Positions 27,872 through 41,498 are shown, counted from the stretch's first letter. The stretch is DNA of 64,000 bases from Klebsiella ornithinolytica NBRC 105727 = ATCC 31898 (GCF_001598295.1 NZ_BCYR01000001.1:1-64000); one strand, 5' to 3'. The notes: generated by a model from the letters alone, not told the origin. Numbers and translations: made by a program.

Positions 27872-28972
27872 ATGACGCATGTACATGAGGCGGTGAAAAC
27901 CCGCCACAAGGAGACATCGCTTGTTTTCCCGATTCTGGCGCTGGCGGTGCTTATCTTCTTCGGAAGTAGTCAGTCACTGCCAGCGGTCATTGGCATTAAC
28001 ATTCTGGCCTTAGTGGGTATTCTGTGTAGCGCATTCAGCGTTGTACGCCACGCGGACGTTCTCGCCCACCGCCTCGGCGAGCCGTACGGTTCGTTAATTT
28101 TAAGTCTTTCCGTGGTGATTCTTGAAGTCAGCCTGATTTCTGCATTAATGGCCACCGGCGACGCAGCCCCGACGCTGATGCGCGATACGCTCTATTCAAT
28201 CATTATGATTGTCACCGGCGGCCTGGTCGGCTTTGCCCTGCTGCTGGGCGGACGTAAATTCGCCACCCAGTACATGAATTTGTTTGGTATTAAGCAGTAT
28301 CTCATCGCCCTGTTTCCGCTGGCGATTATTGTGCTGGTCTTTCCGATGGCGCTACCGGGCGCGAATTTCAGCACCGGGCAGGCGCTGCTGGTTGCGCTGA
28401 TTTCCGCCGCCATGTACGGCGTATTTCTGTTGATTCAGACCAAAACGCACCAGAGCCTGTTTATTTATGAGCATGAAGACGACGGCGACGACGACGACCC
28501 GCATCACGGCAAACCGTCCGCCCACAGCAGCGCCTGGCACACCGCGTGGCTGTTAATTCACCTGGTCGCGGTTATCGCGGTCACTAAGATGAACGCGAAC
28601 CCGCTGGAGACGCTGCTGACCAGCATGAACGCGCCGGTGGCCTTTACCGGTTTCCTGGTCGCGCTGCTGATTCTCTCGCCGGAAGGACTCGGTGCATTGA
28701 AAGCGGTACTCAACAATCAGGTGCAGCGCGCGATGAACCTGTTCTTCGGTTCGGTGCTGGCGACGATTTCGCTGACCGTGCCGGTGGTCACCTTAATCGC
28801 CTTCTTAACCGGCAATGAGCTGCAATTCGGGCTTGGCGCACCGGAAATGATTGTGATGGTCGCCTCGCTGCTGTTGTGCCAGATCTCCTTCTCTACCGGA
28901 CGCACCAATGTGCTGAACGGCGCCGCGCACCTGGCGCTCTTCGCCGCTTATCTGATGACCATTTTTGCCTGA
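27872..28972 (+). CDS. chaA: Sodium-potassium/proton antiporter ChaA
   Basis: A 366-residue CaCA-superfamily inner-membrane protein that exports Na+, K+ or Ca2+ in exchange for protons and helps at alkaline pH. About eleven membrane helices are seen, with the two alpha repeats around EPYGSLILSLSVVILEVSLI and SPEGLGALKAVLNNQ. An acidic, histidine-rich cytoplasmic loop (HEDDGDDDDPHH) lies in the middle. Divergent from chaB across a 264-bp AT-rich gap in which I see no clear operator. Confidence 0.95.
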   Translation: MTHVHEAVKTRHKETSLVFPILALAVLIFFGSSQSLPAVIGINILALVGILCSAFSVVRHADVLAHRLGEPYGSLILSLSVVILEVSLISALMATGDAAPTLMRDTLYSIIMIVTGGLVGFALLLGGRKFATQYMNLFGIKQYLIALFPLAIIVLVFPMALPGANFSTGQALLVALISAAMYGVFLLIQTKTHQSLFIYEHEDDGDDDDPHHGKPSAHSSAWHTAWLLIHLVAVIAVTKMNANPLETLLTSMNAPVAFTGFLVALLILSPEGLGALKAVLNNQVQRAMNLFFGSVLATISLTVPVVTLIAFLTGNELQFGLGAPEMIVMVASLLLCQISFSTGRTNVLNGAAHLALFAAYLMTIFA

Positions 28973-29022
28973 CCGCTCTTCCCCGGCGTCGACCGGGGAG
29001 AGTTCTGCGCCGTTACTGGCGC

Positions 29023-29060
29023 AAAAAAAAGCCTGCCGGTTTTACAACGGGCAGGCTTTT
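29023..29060. terminator. Bidirectional terminator between chaA and kdsA
   Basis: A GCCTGCC/GGCAGGC stem (29031-29037 and 29050-29056) has an A run on its left and a T run on its right, so it can end transcripts of both convergent genes. Confidence 0.85.
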
Positions 29061-29079
29061 CGCGTTCAGGAGCGATGAA

Positions 29080-29943
<864 letters not shown>

Positions 29944-29973
29944 TTATCAGGGTGTAACCGGATTCATTCCAGA

Positions 29974-30786
29974 TTAGTGAAGAGTAATTTGTTTATGCGA
30001 AATGGTGTTAATTTGCGCGCGGATCATTTCGCTGATCGGGTCCTCCGGACACTGTTCGACGAAATAATTCAGGTCCAGCAGCGCAACATGATCGCACTCA
30101 AGCTGGGCGTAGATCAGCCCGCGATCGCGGATCTCATACGGATCCTCCGGATTAAACTGCAGCAGCGCTTCGCTGGCGCGCAGGGCCAGCTCCATCTGCC
30201 GCTCTTCCATCAGCGCCGATTTTAAGGTGTCGAGCAGCTTGTGGATCACTTCGGCGTTATCCGCCTCGTCGAGATCCTCGTTGAACAGCTCGGCAACCGG
30301 GCTAATATTGCCCTTCAGCCAGACTTCCAGCGTGTGTTCGTTGAGCGTTTCACCGTTGAACGGGTTAATCAGCCACATCTCTTCGCTGGTTTCCGGGTCG
30401 GCGCGCAGCAGCAGCTGCGTCGGGAAGATAACCGGGACCAGCGGCAGCGACAGGCGCTGAGCAATCCACAGGACGATAGCGCCTAATGACGCCGCGCTCC
30501 CCTGACGATTAATCAGGACTTTGTCGATCCACAAAGCATCAGACAGCCGGTAAACGCCGTGGGAATCGCGAAAGCCCCACTCATGGTAGAACAGCTCCAG
30601 CAGCCGCTCCAGCTGACGCTCCTGATCCCAGGAAGAGGCAATTTCCTCCTGCGCCAGACCCAGCAGCCGCTCCAGTTCATCCTGCACATAGTGCGTCGGA
30701 AAATCGTCGCGGATTAATTCAGAAATGAGGACCATGCCATCGCACAATGGCGCTTTATTAAATTCGAAATCAGCTAATGACCTCAT
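29974..30786 (-). CDS. sirB1: SirB1 (YchA), transglutaminase-like/TPR protein
   Basis: A 270-residue cytoplasmic protein of the SirB1 family with an N-terminal transglutaminase-like core (about 40-150) and C-terminal TPR-like helices (about 190-260, ASEALLQFNPEDPYEIRDRG). Function is not settled; in E. coli it is the gene between kdsA and sirB2, as here. Confidence 0.93.
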   Translation of the reverse strand: MRSLADFEFNKAPLCDGMVLISELIRDDFPTHYVQDELERLLGLAQEEIASSWDQERQLERLLELFYHEWGFRDSHGVYRLSDALWIDKVLINRQGSAASLGAIVLWIAQRLSLPLVPVIFPTQLLLRADPETSEEMWLINPFNGETLNEHTLEVWLKGNISPVAELFNEDLDEADNAEVIHKLLDTLKSALMEERQMELALRASEALLQFNPEDPYEIRDRGLIYAQLECDHVALLDLNYFVEQCPEDPISEMIRAQINTISHKQITLH

Positions 30787-30789
30787 GAC

Positions 30790-31182
30790 TTACCCCAGTA
30801 ACGGTGTTCTTGTAATGGCGAGTTGTATGATGATGAACAACACCACCAAAGCCAGCAGAAAGGCAATAAACCGGCTCTGCTGGCTGCGCGGGCGACGACG
30901 GCCCAGCGCGATAAAACCCAATGCGATGTAAATAATAACGCCAAACAGCTTTTCAGTCAGCCATGAGCCGTCTTCAGTGAAAGGCAGATAGTGCGTTATG
31001 GCCATTAATCCTGCGCCGCTCAGAAATAACAGCGTGTCGCTGCAGTGCGGCGCAATGCGCACCCAGCGCTGGTTCAGCCGGGCATTGCCGCTGTAGGTCC
31101 ACCAGTAGCGTAAGGTAAATAAACTGACGGAAACCACCACACACGCTATATGCAGATACAGCACCGCGCTAAACAGATTCAT
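30790..31182 (-). CDS. sirB2: SirB2 family inner-membrane protein
   Basis: A 130-residue membrane protein with four predicted helices, belonging to the SirB family (E. coli YchQ). It was linked to SirA-type regulation in Salmonella, but its activity is unknown. Its start overlaps the prmC stop by 4 bases. Confidence 0.92.
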   Translation of the reverse strand: MNLFSAVLYLHIACVVVSVSLFTLRYWWTYSGNARLNQRWVRIAPHCSDTLLFLSGAGLMAITHYLPFTEDGSWLTEKLFGVIIYIALGFIALGRRRPRSQQSRFIAFLLALVVLFIIIQLAITRTPLLG

Positions 31183-32033
31183 ATGCCCGCTTTCTCCATG
31201 CCGGAAAATCGCCCTGTCGTCAGGCGATCGTTATCGCCGTAGTCACGGCAGGTCGTCACATCGTGGTAACCCGCTTCCCGGAACAGCGCCCGTACCGCGT
31301 CCCCCTGCTTCCAGCCGTGTTCCAGCAGCATCACGCCGTCGGAGGTCAGGAAACGGCGTCCTTCCCGGATGATATGCGCGAGGTCGGCAAGGCCGTTATC
31401 GGCAGCAACCAGCGCCGTTTTTGGCTCAAAACGAACATCGCCCTGCTCAAGATGCGGATCGGTTTCGTCGATATAGGGCGGGTTGCTGACAATCATGGTG
31501 AACCGCTGCCCGGCCAGCTCGCTGAACCAGTGGCTTTGCAGGACGCTAACGTTCGTGATGGCAAGGCGCTCGGCGTTACGCGCGGCTAATGCCGCCGCAT
31601 CGGGCATGAAATCCACCGCCGTGACCTGGCAGTCCGGGCGTTCACTGGCCAACGCCAGGGCGATCGCGCCGGTGCCGGTACCTAAATCCAGAATCCGGCA
31701 CGGCGTGGCCGGCAGCCGCGCCAGCGCCTGCTCGACGAGGCATTCGGTATCCGGGCGCGGAATGAGCGTTGCGGGGGAAACCAGCAGCGGCAGCGACCAG
31801 AACTCACGCTCGCCCACCAGATGGGCCACCGGCTCGCCGCGCTGGCGGCGGCTCAGCAGCGTCTCCAGCTGCGCCTGCTGTTCCAGCGTCAGCACCGTCT
31901 CACCGAAGGCGAGGAGCCAGGTCCGCGCCCTGCCGGTGACGTGCCCTAACAGGATCTCGGCGTCGCGTCGCGGGCTTTCACTCGCGCTCAGTCGGGCAAT
32001 CGCCTGCGCCAGCCACTGTTGAAAGGTCATCAT
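31179..32033 (-). CDS. prmC: Release factor glutamine methyltransferase
   Basis: PrmC methylates the glutamine of the GGQ motif in release factors RF1 and RF2 with S-adenosylmethionine. The 284-residue protein has an N-terminal helical substrate domain, the SAM-binding [15 protein letters not shown], and the catalytic NPPY in VSNPPYIDE. It overlaps its substrate gene prfA by 4 bases. It is a few residues longer than the E. coli protein. Confidence 0.96.
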   Translation of the reverse strand: MMTFQQWLAQAIARLSASESPRRDAEILLGHVTGRARTWLLAFGETVLTLEQQAQLETLLSRRQRGEPVAHLVGEREFWSLPLLVSPATLIPRPDTECLVEQALARLPATPCRILDLGTGTGAIALALASERPDCQVTAVDFMPDAAALAARNAERLAITNVSVLQSHWFSELAGQRFTMIVSNPPYIDETDPHLEQGDVRFEPKTALVAADNGLADLAHIIREGRRFLTSDGVMLLEHGWKQGDAVRALFREAGYHDVTTCRDYGDNDRLTTGRFSGMEKAGI

Positions 32034-33112
32034 TCCTGCTCGGAAAGCGCTGCCAGCTGATCGGCCTGATATTCCTGAACAATCGGCTCAATCAGCATAT
32101 CCAGTTTCCCTTCCATCGCTTCGTCCAGACGGTAGAGGGTCAGGTTGATGCGGTGGTCGGTCACGCGGCCCTGCGGGAAGTTATAGGTGCGGTTGCGATC
32201 GCTGCGATCGCCGCTGCCCAGCAGGTTACGACGGGTTGACGCTTCCGCCTGCTGACGCTTAGCGATTTCCGCCGCGCGAATACGCGCGCCGAGCACCGAC
32301 AGCGCTTTGGCTTTGTTTTTGTGCTGCGAACGCTCGTCCTGGCACTCCACTACTATCCCGGTCGGTAAGTGGGTAATACGGATCGCCGAATCGGTGGTGT
32401 TAACGTGCTGACCGCCGGCCCCGGAGGAGCGGAAAGTATCAATACGCAAATCGCCCGGGTTGATATCCGGCATTTCGGCTTCCGGCAGCTCCGGCATCAC
32501 CGCCACGGTACAGGCGGAGGTGTGAATACGCCCCTGGGATTCGGTGGCCGGCACGCGCTGTACGCGATGACCGCCGGACTCAAATTTCAGACGACCATAC
32601 ACGCCATCGCCGCTGATTTTGGCAATCACCTCTTTATAACCGCCATGTTCGCCTTCGTTGGCGCTCATGATCTCCACGCGCCAGCGGCGGGATTCGGCGT
32701 AACGGCTGTACATACGGAACAGATCGCCGGCAAACAGCGCCGCTTCATCACCGCCGGTACCGGCGCGGACTTCGACAAAGGCGTTGCGTTCATCATCCGG
32801 ATCCTTCGGCAGCAGCAGCACCTGCAGCTGTTGCTCCATCTCCTCGCTTTTCGCTTTCGCGTCGCGCAGTTCTTCCTGCGCCATTTCGCGCATTTCCGCA
32901 TCGTCGAGCATCATCTGTGCAGTTTCGATATCGTCCTGCACCTGGCGCCATTCGGTATAGCAGCGCGCCACGTCGCTCAGCTGCGCATATTCCCGCGACA
33001 GCGCGCGGAATCGATCCTGATCGGCGATGGTCGCAGCATCACCCAGCAGCGCCTGAACTTCCTCATGGCGTTCGTACAGAGCTTCCAGTTTGGCAACAAT
33101 AGAAGGCTTCAT
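32030..33112 (-). CDS. prfA: Peptide chain release factor 1
   Basis: RF1 reads UAA and UAG stop codons. The 360-residue protein shows the codon-reading PAT motif ([14 protein letters not shown]) and the catalytic GGQ ([17 protein letters not shown]), and has the length of E. coli RF1. It lies 41 bp after hemA and overlaps prmC. Confidence 0.98.
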   Translation of the reverse strand: MKPSIVAKLEALYERHEEVQALLGDAATIADQDRFRALSREYAQLSDVARCYTEWRQVQDDIETAQMMLDDAEMREMAQEELRDAKAKSEEMEQQLQVLLLPKDPDDERNAFVEVRAGTGGDEAALFAGDLFRMYSRYAESRRWRVEIMSANEGEHGGYKEVIAKISGDGVYGRLKFESGGHRVQRVPATESQGRIHTSACTVAVMPELPEAEMPDINPGDLRIDTFRSSGAGGQHVNTTDSAIRITHLPTGIVVECQDERSQHKNKAKALSVLGARIRAAEIAKRQQAEASTRRNLLGSGDRSDRNRTYNFPQGRVTDHRINLTLYRLDEAMEGKLDMLIEPIVQEYQADQLAALSEQE

Positions 33113-33153
33113 AGGCGTGAATTCACCCTGTCCTGAAAAAAGAGAAATGTGCG

Positions 33154-34410
33154 CTATTCCAGCCCGAGGCTGTTGCGCAGAATATGCAGGCGTTCATCAT
33201 CCCCGTCACGGGCTGCCTGCTGAAGAGATTTGGTTGGTGCGTGGATCAGGCGATTGGTCAGTTTACGCGCCAGATCCTGCATGATTTCCTGCGCATCGCC
33301 GCCCTGCTCCAGCGCAGCCAGCGCTTTCGCCGTCAGCTCCTCACGGACCTGCTCGGACTGGGAACGATATTCGCGGATAGTCTCGCTGGCGCTCTGGGCA
33401 CGCAGCCAGGCCATAAATTCGCTGGTTTCCTGCTCGACGATCGTTTCCGCCTGTACCGCCGCGGCTTTACGCTGCGCCAGGTTATGCTGAATGATGTTTT
33501 GCAGGTCGTCCACGCTGTACAGATAGGCGTTCGCCAGCTTACCCACTTCGGGTTCGACATCGCGAGGCACCGCGATATCAACCAGCAGCATCGGCTGATT
33601 ACGCCGCGCCTTCAGCGCACGCTCCACCATCCCCTTGCCGATAATCGGCAGCGGGCTGGCGGTCGAACTAATAATAATGTCGGCCTCTTTCAGCCGCTCG
33701 TCGATATCGCTCAGGGCGATAACCTCGGCACCGACCTCCTCGGCCAGAGCCTGCGCGCGCTCGCGGGTACGGTTAGCAATCACCATGTTGCGCACGTTGT
33801 GTTCACGCAGATGACGCGCCACCAGTTCGATGGTTTCCCCGGCGCCGACCAGCAGCACCGTCACGCTTGAAAGGGATTCGAAGATTTGTCGCGCCAGGGT
33901 ACAGGCGGCGAAAGCCACGGAAACCGCGCTGGCGCCGATATCGGTTTCGGTCCGCACGCGTTTTGCCACCGAGAACGACTTCTGGAACATCCGCTCCAGT
34001 TCGCTGACGTTGAGGTGACCGCGGCTGGAATCGGCGAAGGCTTTTTTGACCTGCCCCAGAATCTGCGGTTCGCCGAGCACCAGCGAATCGAGGCCGCTGG
34101 CGACGCGCATCAGGTGGCTGACCGCATCATTATCCTGGTGCCAGTACAGGCTTTTACGCAGGTCTTCTTCATTAAGATGGTGGTAATCACACAGCCAGCG
34201 GATGAGCGCTTCCTGCAGATTATCCTGTTCTTCAACGCTGAGATACAGCTCCGTGCGGTTACAGGTCGACAGCACCACACCGCCCTGCACCATTGGCTGA
34301 GCCAGCAAGCTCTCCAGCGCCTTATCGAGCGTGTCCGGCGAAAACGTTACGCGTTCTCGCAGCGCGACCGGGGCTGTTTTGTGATTAATGCCAAGAGCTA
34401 AAAGGGTCAT
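33154..34410 (-). CDS. hemA: Glutamyl-tRNA reductase
   Basis: HemA makes glutamate-1-semialdehyde from glutamyl-tRNA, the first step of tetrapyrrole synthesis. The 418-residue protein has the catalytic Cys50 in STCNRTELY, the NADPH-binding [17 protein letters not shown], and a C-terminal dimerisation helix. The N-terminal [14 protein letters not shown] contains the region known to make HemA sensitive to proteolysis in enterics. It heads the hemA-prfA-prmC-sirB2-sirB1-kdsA operon and diverges from lolB. Confidence 0.97.
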   Translation of the reverse strand: MTLLALGINHKTAPVALRERVTFSPDTLDKALESLLAQPMVQGGVVLSTCNRTELYLSVEEQDNLQEALIRWLCDYHHLNEEDLRKSLYWHQDNDAVSHLMRVASGLDSLVLGEPQILGQVKKAFADSSRGHLNVSELERMFQKSFSVAKRVRTETDIGASAVSVAFAACTLARQIFESLSSVTVLLVGAGETIELVARHLREHNVRNMVIANRTRERAQALAEEVGAEVIALSDIDERLKEADIIISSTASPLPIIGKGMVERALKARRNQPMLLVDIAVPRDVEPEVGKLANAYLYSVDDLQNIIQHNLAQRKAAAVQAETIVEQETSEFMAWLRAQSASETIREYRSQSEQVREELTAKALAALEQGGDAQEIMQDLARKLTNRLIHAPTKSLQQAARDGDDERLHILRNSLGLE

Positions 34411-34683
34411 TGTGAGGGAGTAGTACCAGCGTTGCTAAGGTTAGTCTGAGCGCATCATACAGGATGCGCGGAATCAATAAAAGAGACGCTCCCCTTTTGG
34501 AGTAATAGGCATCGGGCTTAAAAGCCATTAACGGTAATTTTTTGATTTCAGACAATTTGAACGTAGACGCTATCGCCGGGCAACGCTAGCATTAAGGGTT
34601 ATAATTGTAACCCGCTACACAAATCGTGTGCGTACCACCCCGTCGCCGGATTTCACTGTAGACATCAAGGATTTGTCATCATT

Positions 34684-35295
34684 ATGAATCGACTGCTCCG
34701 CCTGTTACCGCTGGCAAGCCTGGTCCTGACCGCCTGTACACTCACCGCCCCGAAAGGCCCTGGCAAAAGCCCTGACTCTCCTCAGTGGCGTCAGCACCAG
34801 CAGGATGTCCGCAATCTGAGCCAGTACCAGACCCGCGGCGCCTTCGCTTACCTCTCCGATGAACAAAAAGTTTACGCCCGCTTCTTCTGGCAGCAAACCG
34901 GCCAGGATCGCTATCGCCTGCTGCTGACCAACCCGTTAGGCAGCACCGAACTGTCGCTGACCGCCCAGCCGGGCAGCGTGACGCTGATCGATAACAAAGG
35001 CCAGACCTATACGGCGACCGATGCCGAAGAGATGATTGGCCGCCTGACCGGGATGCCGATTCCGCTAAACAGCCTGCGCCAGTGGATCGTCGGCCTGCCG
35101 GGCGATGCCACCGACTACTCGCTTGACGATAAATACCGCCTGAGCGAACTGAACTATACCCAGAACGGCAAAACCTGGCACGTCACCTACGGCGGCTATA
35201 CCAGCGATACCCAGCCATCGCTGCCGGCCAACATGGAGCTGAATAACGGCAGTCAGCGTATCAAGCTGAAAATGGATAACTGGATTGTGAAATGA
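34684..35295 (+). CDS. lolB: Outer-membrane lipoprotein receptor LolB
   Basis: LolB takes lipoproteins from the carrier LolA and inserts them in the outer membrane. The 203-residue precursor has a lipoprotein signal with the LTAC lipobox, giving Cys18 as the acylated residue, and no Asp at +2, so it should go to the outer membrane. The body matches the LolB beta-barrel fold ([20 protein letters not shown]). Its stop overlaps the ispE start. Confidence 0.96.
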   Translation: MNRLLRLLPLASLVLTACTLTAPKGPGKSPDSPQWRQHQQDVRNLSQYQTRGAFAYLSDEQKVYARFFWQQTGQDRYRLLLTNPLGSTELSLTAQPGSVTLIDNKGQTYTATDAEEMIGRLTGMPIPLNSLRQWIVGLPGDATDYSLDDKYRLSELNYTQNGKTWHVTYGGYTSDTQPSLPANMELNNGSQRIKLKMDNWIVK

Positions 35296-36146
35296 TGACC
35301 CGCTGGCCCTCTCCTGCAAAGCTGAACCTGTTTTTGTACATCACTGGACAGCGCGCCGATGGTTATCACACCCTGCAGACGCTGTTTCAGTTCCTTGACT
35401 ATGGCGATACCTTAACGATCGAACCGCGTCATGACGGCGCGCTGCGCCTGCTGACGCCGGTTGCCGGCGTAGCCGATGAAGAGAATCTGATTATTCGCGC
35501 CGCAAGGCTGCTGATGCAGGCGGCGACGGCATCCGGACAGCTTCCTCCCGGTAGCGGCGCCGATATCAGCATCGACAAGCGTCTGCCGATGGGCGGCGGT
35601 CTGGGCGGCGGCTCGTCCAACGCCGCGACGGTACTGGTGGCGCTGAATCATCTGTGGGGCTGTGGTTTGTCGGAAGAGCAACTGGCGACGCTGGGGCTGA
35701 GTCTTGGCGCCGATGTGCCGGTATTCGTGCGCGGCCACGCCGCCTTTGCCGAGGGCATTGGTGAGATCCTGACGCCGGTCGAACCGCCAGAAAAGTGGTA
35801 CCTGGTCGCTCATCCCGGAGTCAGTATTCCGACGCCGACCATTTTCCGCGACCCCGAGCTACCACGAAACACCCCGGTAAGGTCAATAAGTACGTTACTA
35901 AAATGTGAATTTCGCAATGATTGCGAGGTTATCGCAAGAAAACGTTTTCGCGAGGTTGATGCGGCGCTTTCCTGGCTGTTAGAATATGCGCCGTCGCGCC
36001 TGACAGGCACAGGAGCCTGTGTCTTTGCTGAATTTGACACCGAATCTGCCGCTCGTCAGGTGCTGGAGCAAGCCCCGGAATGGCTACAAGGCTTTGTAGC
36101 GCGAGGAGTTAATATCTCCCCGCTCAAGCTAGCCCTACCCAGGTAG
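35292..36146 (+). CDS. ispE: 4-diphosphocytidyl-2-C-methyl-D-erythritol kinase
   Basis: IspE phosphorylates CDP-methylerythritol in the non-mevalonate isoprenoid pathway. The GHMP-kinase motif [16 protein letters not shown] lies near residue 95, and the substrate segment [20 protein letters not shown] near the start. Two adjacent ATG codons (35292 and 35295) are possible; the second aligns with the E. coli start. It overlaps lolB. Confidence 0.97.
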   Translation: MMTRWPSPAKLNLFLYITGQRADGYHTLQTLFQFLDYGDTLTIEPRHDGALRLLTPVAGVADEENLIIRAARLLMQAATASGQLPPGSGADISIDKRLPMGGGLGGGSSNAATVLVALNHLWGCGLSEEQLATLGLSLGADVPVFVRGHAAFAEGIGEILTPVEPPEKWYLVAHPGVSIPTPTIFRDPELPRNTPVRSISTLLKCEFRNDCEVIARKRFREVDAALSWLLEYAPSRLTGTGACVFAEFDTESAARQVLEQAPEWLQGFVARGVNISPLKLALPR

Positions 36147-36191
36147 TTCTGCTTTTTTGCACGAATTACCTTAGTACGCCGGGCAAATTGA

Positions 36192-37274
<1,083 letters not shown>

Positions 37275-37286
37275 TCGAGCCCGGCC

Positions 37287-37313
37287 AAAAAACCCGCTGC
37301 GGCGGGTTTTTTT
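37287..37313 (+). terminator. prs terminator
   Basis: A CCCGC/GCGGG stem with a short loop and seven T follows prs by about 15 bp. Confidence 0.9.
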
Positions 37314-37398
37314 GTCTCTTAAACCAATTTGTATGACCATTGCCTCCTTCACCTGCCATTTAGTTGACAGATGATGCGCTCATGGATGAAACATTATT

Positions 37399-39078
37399 GT
37401 GAACAGATTATTTTCCTCACATGTGATGCCTTTCCGCGCCCTCATCGATGCTTGCTGGAAAGAAAAATACACGCTAGCCCGTTTCACCCGCGATCTGATC
37501 GCCGGGATCACGGTCGGGATTATTGCCATTCCTCTGGCAATGGCGTTGGCTATTGGCAGCGGTGTCGCGCCGCAGTATGGACTTTATACTGCCGCCGTCG
37601 CCGGGATTATTATCGCCCTCACCGGCGGCTCGCGCTTTAGCGTATCCGGGCCAACCGCCGCCTTTGTGGTGATCCTCTATCCGGTGTCACAGCAGTTTGG
37701 CCTGGCCGGACTGCTGGTGGCGACGTTGATGTCCGGGGTCTTTTTAATTCTTTTCGGCCTCGCCCGCTTTGGCCGGTTAATTGAATATATTCCGCTATCC
37801 GTTACCCTCGGGTTTACCTCCGGTATTGGTATCACTATCGGTACCATGCAGATAAAAGATTTTCTTGGTCTGCAGATGGCGCACGTTCCCGAGCACTATC
37901 TGCAGAAAGTCGCCGCCCTGGTGATGGCGCTGCCGACGGCTAATCCTGGCGATGCGGCGATTGGCGTTGTCACCCTTGGCACGCTGATCCTGTGGCCGCG
38001 TCTGGGGATCCGCCTGCCCGGCCACCTGCCTGCGCTGCTGGCGGGCTGTGCGGTGATGGCAATCGTCAATCTTATGGGGGGCCACGTCGCGACTATCGGC
38101 TCTCAGTTCCACTATATTCTGGCTGACGGTAGCCAGGGTAACGGGATCCCGCAGCTGCTGCCGCAGCTGGTGCTGCCGTGGGATATGCCTGGCTCCGATT
38201 TTACGCTCAGCTGGGCGTCACTGCGGGCGCTGCTGCCGGCGGCCTTCTCGATGGCGATGCTCGGCGCGATTGAATCATTGCTGTGTGCGGTGGTCCTCGA
38301 CGGGATGACCGGCACGAAGCACAAAGCCAACAGCGAACTGATAGGCCAGGGTCTCGGCAATATCATCGCCCCTTTCTTTGGCGGTATTACTGCCACCGCC
38401 GCCATTGCCCGTTCAGCGGCTAACGTCCGCGCCGGCGCAACATCGCCGGTATCCGCCGTGATTCATGCGCTGCTGGTCATTATGGCGCTGCTGGTGCTGG
38501 CGCCGCTGCTCTCCTGGCTTCCGCTGTCTGCGATGGCGGCGCTGCTGCTGATGGTAGCGTGGAATATGAGCGAAGCGCACAAGGTGGTGAATTTGCTGCG
38601 CTACGCGCCGAAGGACGACATCGTGGTGATGCTGATGTGCATGTCGCTGACCGTACTGTTTGATATGGTCATCGCTATCAGCGTCGGTATCGTGCTGGCC
38701 TCGCTGCTGTTTATGCGCCGCATTGCGCGCATGACCCATCTGGCGCCGGTCAATGTTGATGTGCCCGACGACGTGCTGGTCCTGCGGGTTATCGGCCCCC
38801 TCTTCTTTGCCGCTGCCGAAGGGCTGTTTAACGATCTGGAGACGCGGATTGCCGGTAAGCGGATCGTGGTCCTGAAGTGGGATGCGGTGCCGGTACTGGA
38901 TGCCGGCGGACTGGATGCCTTCCAGCGTTTCGTCAACAAACTGCCGGAAGGCTGTGAACTGCGCGTCTCGAATCTCGAGTTTCAGCCGCTGCGCACCCTG
39001 GCACGGGCGGGCGTTCAGCCGATTCCAGGGCGCCTGAGCTTCTATCCCGACCGTGCTGCCGCTCTGGCAGACATTTAA
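37399..39078 (+). CDS. dauA: C4-dicarboxylate transporter DauA (YchM)
   Basis: A 559-residue SLC26/SulP-family inner-membrane transporter; in E. coli it takes up succinate and other C4-dicarboxylates aerobically at acidic pH. About 11-14 membrane helices fill residues 20-430 ([33 protein letters not shown]), and a cytoplasmic STAS domain (about 440-555, [18 protein letters not shown]) closes the protein. The start is a GTG at 37399, as in E. coli. Confidence 0.95.
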   Translation: MNRLFSSHVMPFRALIDACWKEKYTLARFTRDLIAGITVGIIAIPLAMALAIGSGVAPQYGLYTAAVAGIIIALTGGSRFSVSGPTAAFVVILYPVSQQFGLAGLLVATLMSGVFLILFGLARFGRLIEYIPLSVTLGFTSGIGITIGTMQIKDFLGLQMAHVPEHYLQKVAALVMALPTANPGDAAIGVVTLGTLILWPRLGIRLPGHLPALLAGCAVMAIVNLMGGHVATIGSQFHYILADGSQGNGIPQLLPQLVLPWDMPGSDFTLSWASLRALLPAAFSMAMLGAIESLLCAVVLDGMTGTKHKANSELIGQGLGNIIAPFFGGITATAAIARSAANVRAGATSPVSAVIHALLVIMALLVLAPLLSWLPLSAMAALLLMVAWNMSEAHKVVNLLRYAPKDDIVVMLMCMSLTVLFDMVIAISVGIVLASLLFMRRIARMTHLAPVNVDVPDDVLVLRVIGPLFFAAAEGLFNDLETRIAGKRIVVLKWDAVPVLDAGGLDAFQRFVNKLPEGCELRVSNLEFQPLRTLARAGVQPIPGRLSFYPDRAAALADI

Positions 39079-39083
39079 CTTAA

Positions 39084-40130
39084 CTACCGTGACGCGGGCG
39101 AGCTCGCCTGCGTCATCATCACGCCAATCGCCTGCTGAAGCCAGCCGAGCACCTCAGGCGTCATCCAGGTCCCTTTCATCAGATGCGGTTCGCGCTCCAT
39201 CGCCAGGCGGAATTTCTGCTGGGTGTGAGGATGAGTTCCGGCATAGGACTGAAACAACGCCAGCCACTGCCTGGCCAGCGCCTGCCCCGCTGGAGAAGCC
39301 GGGTCGCAATGCTCGCGACAGGCCTCGTGCAGCGCCGTCACCAGCGCAGGCCACTCCATCAGTCGATCAAAATAGTGCGCGCGAGTGAAAGCCAGCTCAT
39401 CAGCATTCAGATAACGCGCCCAGATAGCCAGCTTACTCTCGGCAAAAGCGCGGGTAATGTAGTCCACAACATCCACGGTGATTCCGGTTTGCTCGCGCAT
39501 TTGCGGTTCAGCGACGTGCATTTCATTCAGGCGGGTGAGAAACTCCGGCCGCCCGGCCGTATCCAGCTCCAGGCGCGCCATCCAGCGGGTCGCCAGCGCC
39601 ATGGCCCGCGGATCGTCCGCCGGACACGCCTCGGCAAGCAACTGGCGAACTTCCGTCACCAGCGCCAGCCAGATCTGGTTGCGCTGCTGATCCTGCTCCG
39701 CAAACGGCAGCGCCTGTAACTCCTGGGGACTAAACCAACGATCGTACATTTTCATTAACTCCAGCGTCTGTAGCCAGGACTCCAGGTCAGGCTCGTTACC
39801 GCATGCCAGCTCATCGCGCAGCTGAGCCAGCCGTTCGCGCAGCGTGGAGACCGCGCGCAGCTGTTTATCCAGCGTCGAGATCTGCTGTACCAGCAGGTCC
39901 GACAGGGAAAACGAGTCCTGGTCAAGGTAGTCCTTGATAGTGGCGAGCTCCAGCCCGGTCTGCGTCAGCGCCTTAATCATATGCAGACGCTGAACCGCCG
40001 CCAGGTTATAGAGCCGGTAACCCGCCGTGCTTCTGGCCGACGGCATCAGCAGCCCCGTTTGTTCATAGTGATGTAGCGTGCGGACGGTCATTCCGGCGCG
40101 TCTCGCCAGTTCACCCACCTGAATTAACAT
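39084..40130 (-). CDS. albA: AlbA: MerR-type regulator with albicidin-binding TipAS domain
   Basis: The 348-residue protein joins an N-terminal MerR helix-turn-helix (1-70, [20 protein letters not shown]), a coiled-coil dimerisation helix (about 75-115) and a C-terminal TipAS ligand-binding domain (about 128-348). The part from Met128 ([20 protein letters not shown]) is 221 residues long, the size I recall for the K. oxytoca AlbA protein that binds the gyrase inhibitor albicidin and gives resistance. Both a full-length activator and a short ligand trap could be made. It lies 6 bp from the convergent dauA end and is followed upstream by a 235-bp gap. Confidence 0.85.
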   Translation of the reverse strand: MLIQVGELARRAGMTVRTLHHYEQTGLLMPSARSTAGYRLYNLAAVQRLHMIKALTQTGLELATIKDYLDQDSFSLSDLLVQQISTLDKQLRAVSTLRERLAQLRDELACGNEPDLESWLQTLELMKMYDRWFSPQELQALPFAEQDQQRNQIWLALVTEVRQLLAEACPADDPRAMALATRWMARLELDTAGRPEFLTRLNEMHVAEPQMREQTGITVDVVDYITRAFAESKLAIWARYLNADELAFTRAHYFDRLMEWPALVTALHEACREHCDPASPAGQALARQWLALFQSYAGTHPHTQQKFRLAMEREPHLMKGTWMTPEVLGWLQQAIGVMMTQASSPASR

Positions 40131-40365
40131 AACTGCTCCTGTTGTTCGACCATAGCGCCACTCTGCCGCCTGACGTTACGTCAGGGTCAAGTGTTAAAGA
40201 GAGGGTATTTTATCGTGAAGGCGTAACCCGGGCAGCAAATGCGTTGTTCTGAAGAAAAGAGGCGACGCGATAATAAAACAGCCAGCTACCGGGTGGGCAG
40301 CTGGCTGCAGATGAACAGTTTATGTAAGCGCACCCGCCGCGAGACGGCCGGGGCGAGGAACCGGT

Positions 40366-40641
40366 TTAGCTATGGCGGTGCTGATCGCGACGGCAGCGTT
40401 TATCGTAATGGCGGACCCACCAGTATCTGTCGCTAACCTGTTCATGCCCGCCAACGCGCGCCCCTGCGAGCCAGAGAACGGCGCCGACAAAAATACTTAA
40501 TATCGCGCCATGAGCGAAGAACTGCGGCAGGTCAAGCTGCGGAAGCTGGTTTAAAATAGAGTAACCAACGCCAACAACCATGACGACCAATCCTAAACCC
40601 ATCAGTACATTACCGAGTAACGAAGCGTTTCTGCGTTTCAT
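40366..40641 (-). CDS. ychH: YchH, stress-induced inner-membrane protein
   Basis: A 91-residue protein with two membrane helices (about 10-30 and 45-62) and a basic C-terminus (RYWWVRHYDKRCRRD), closely matching E. coli YchH, which is CRP-controlled and linked to stress and biofilm. Divergent from pth across 272 bp that should hold both promoters. Confidence 0.94.
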   Translation of the reverse strand: MKRRNASLLGNVLMGLGLVVMVVGVGYSILNQLPQLDLPQFFAHGAILSIFVGAVLWLAGARVGGHEQVSDRYWWVRHYDKRCRRDQHRHS

Positions 40642-40913
40642 ATGTCACCTCCGGAACCTTGGGCTACCTGGGAATATCCCCAAAACTTATAGGTCTAGTA
40701 TAGACAATGGGGATAAGGTTGATTGCGTCGGTGATCACATTAGTTAATATCAAATCAACAAAAACTTACAAATAACTTACTGAACAACATCAAATTCTAA
40801 TGGTTCATAAGGGTAATTATCTCTTTCCCCGCCGTTGTGGCGGCAGAATTTTGTCAACCGCCTCGGCAAACAGTACACTACGCGCCAGAGAACGACCCAA
40901 GCAGGATAGAAAA

Positions 40914-41498
40914 GTGACGATAAAACTGATTGTCGGCCTGGCAAACCCCGGCGCAGAATACGCGGCGACCCGGCACAATGCTGGCGCCTGGTACGTAGAT
41001 TTACTGGCTGACCGCCATCGCGCCCCGCTGCGCGAAGAGAGCAAATTCTTCGGCTACACTTCGCGGATTAACCTTGCCGGCGAAGATGTCCGCCTGTTGG
41101 TCCCGACCACCTTTATGAACCTCAGCGGCAAAGCCGTGGCGGCCATTGCCACCTTCTACCGCATTAATCCGGATGAGATTCTGGTGGCGCACGATGAGCT
41201 GGATCTGCCGCCCGGGGTGGCAAAATTTAAGCTCGGCGGCGGCCACGGCGGCCACAACGGTCTGAAAGATATCATCAGCAAGCTGGGCAATAACCCCAAC
41301 TTTCATCGCTTACGTGTCGGAATCGGCCATCCGGGCGATAAAAACAAAGTTGTCGGCTTTGTGCTGGGTAAACCGCCGGCGAGCGAACAGAAACTGATTG
41401 ATGAAGCCGTGGACGAAGCGGCGCGTTGCACCGAGGTGTGGCTGAAAGAAGGTCTCACCAAAGCGACCAACCGTTTACACGCTTTTAAAGCGCAATAA
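40914..41498 (+). CDS. pth: Peptidyl-tRNA hydrolase
   Basis: Pth releases peptides from tRNA dropped by the ribosome. The GTG at 40914 gives the 194-residue E. coli length ([20 protein letters not shown]); a longer upstream frame is leader. The catalytic His is in the [10 protein letters not shown] segment and Asp in [11 protein letters not shown]. ychF follows 117 bp later. Confidence 0.97.
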   Translation: MTIKLIVGLANPGAEYAATRHNAGAWYVDLLADRHRAPLREESKFFGYTSRINLAGEDVRLLVPTTFMNLSGKAVAAIATFYRINPDEILVAHDELDLPPGVAKFKLGGGHGGHNGLKDIISKLGNNPNFHRLRVGIGHPGDKNKVVGFVLGKPPASEQKLIDEAVDEAARCTEVWLKEGLTKATNRLHAFKAQ

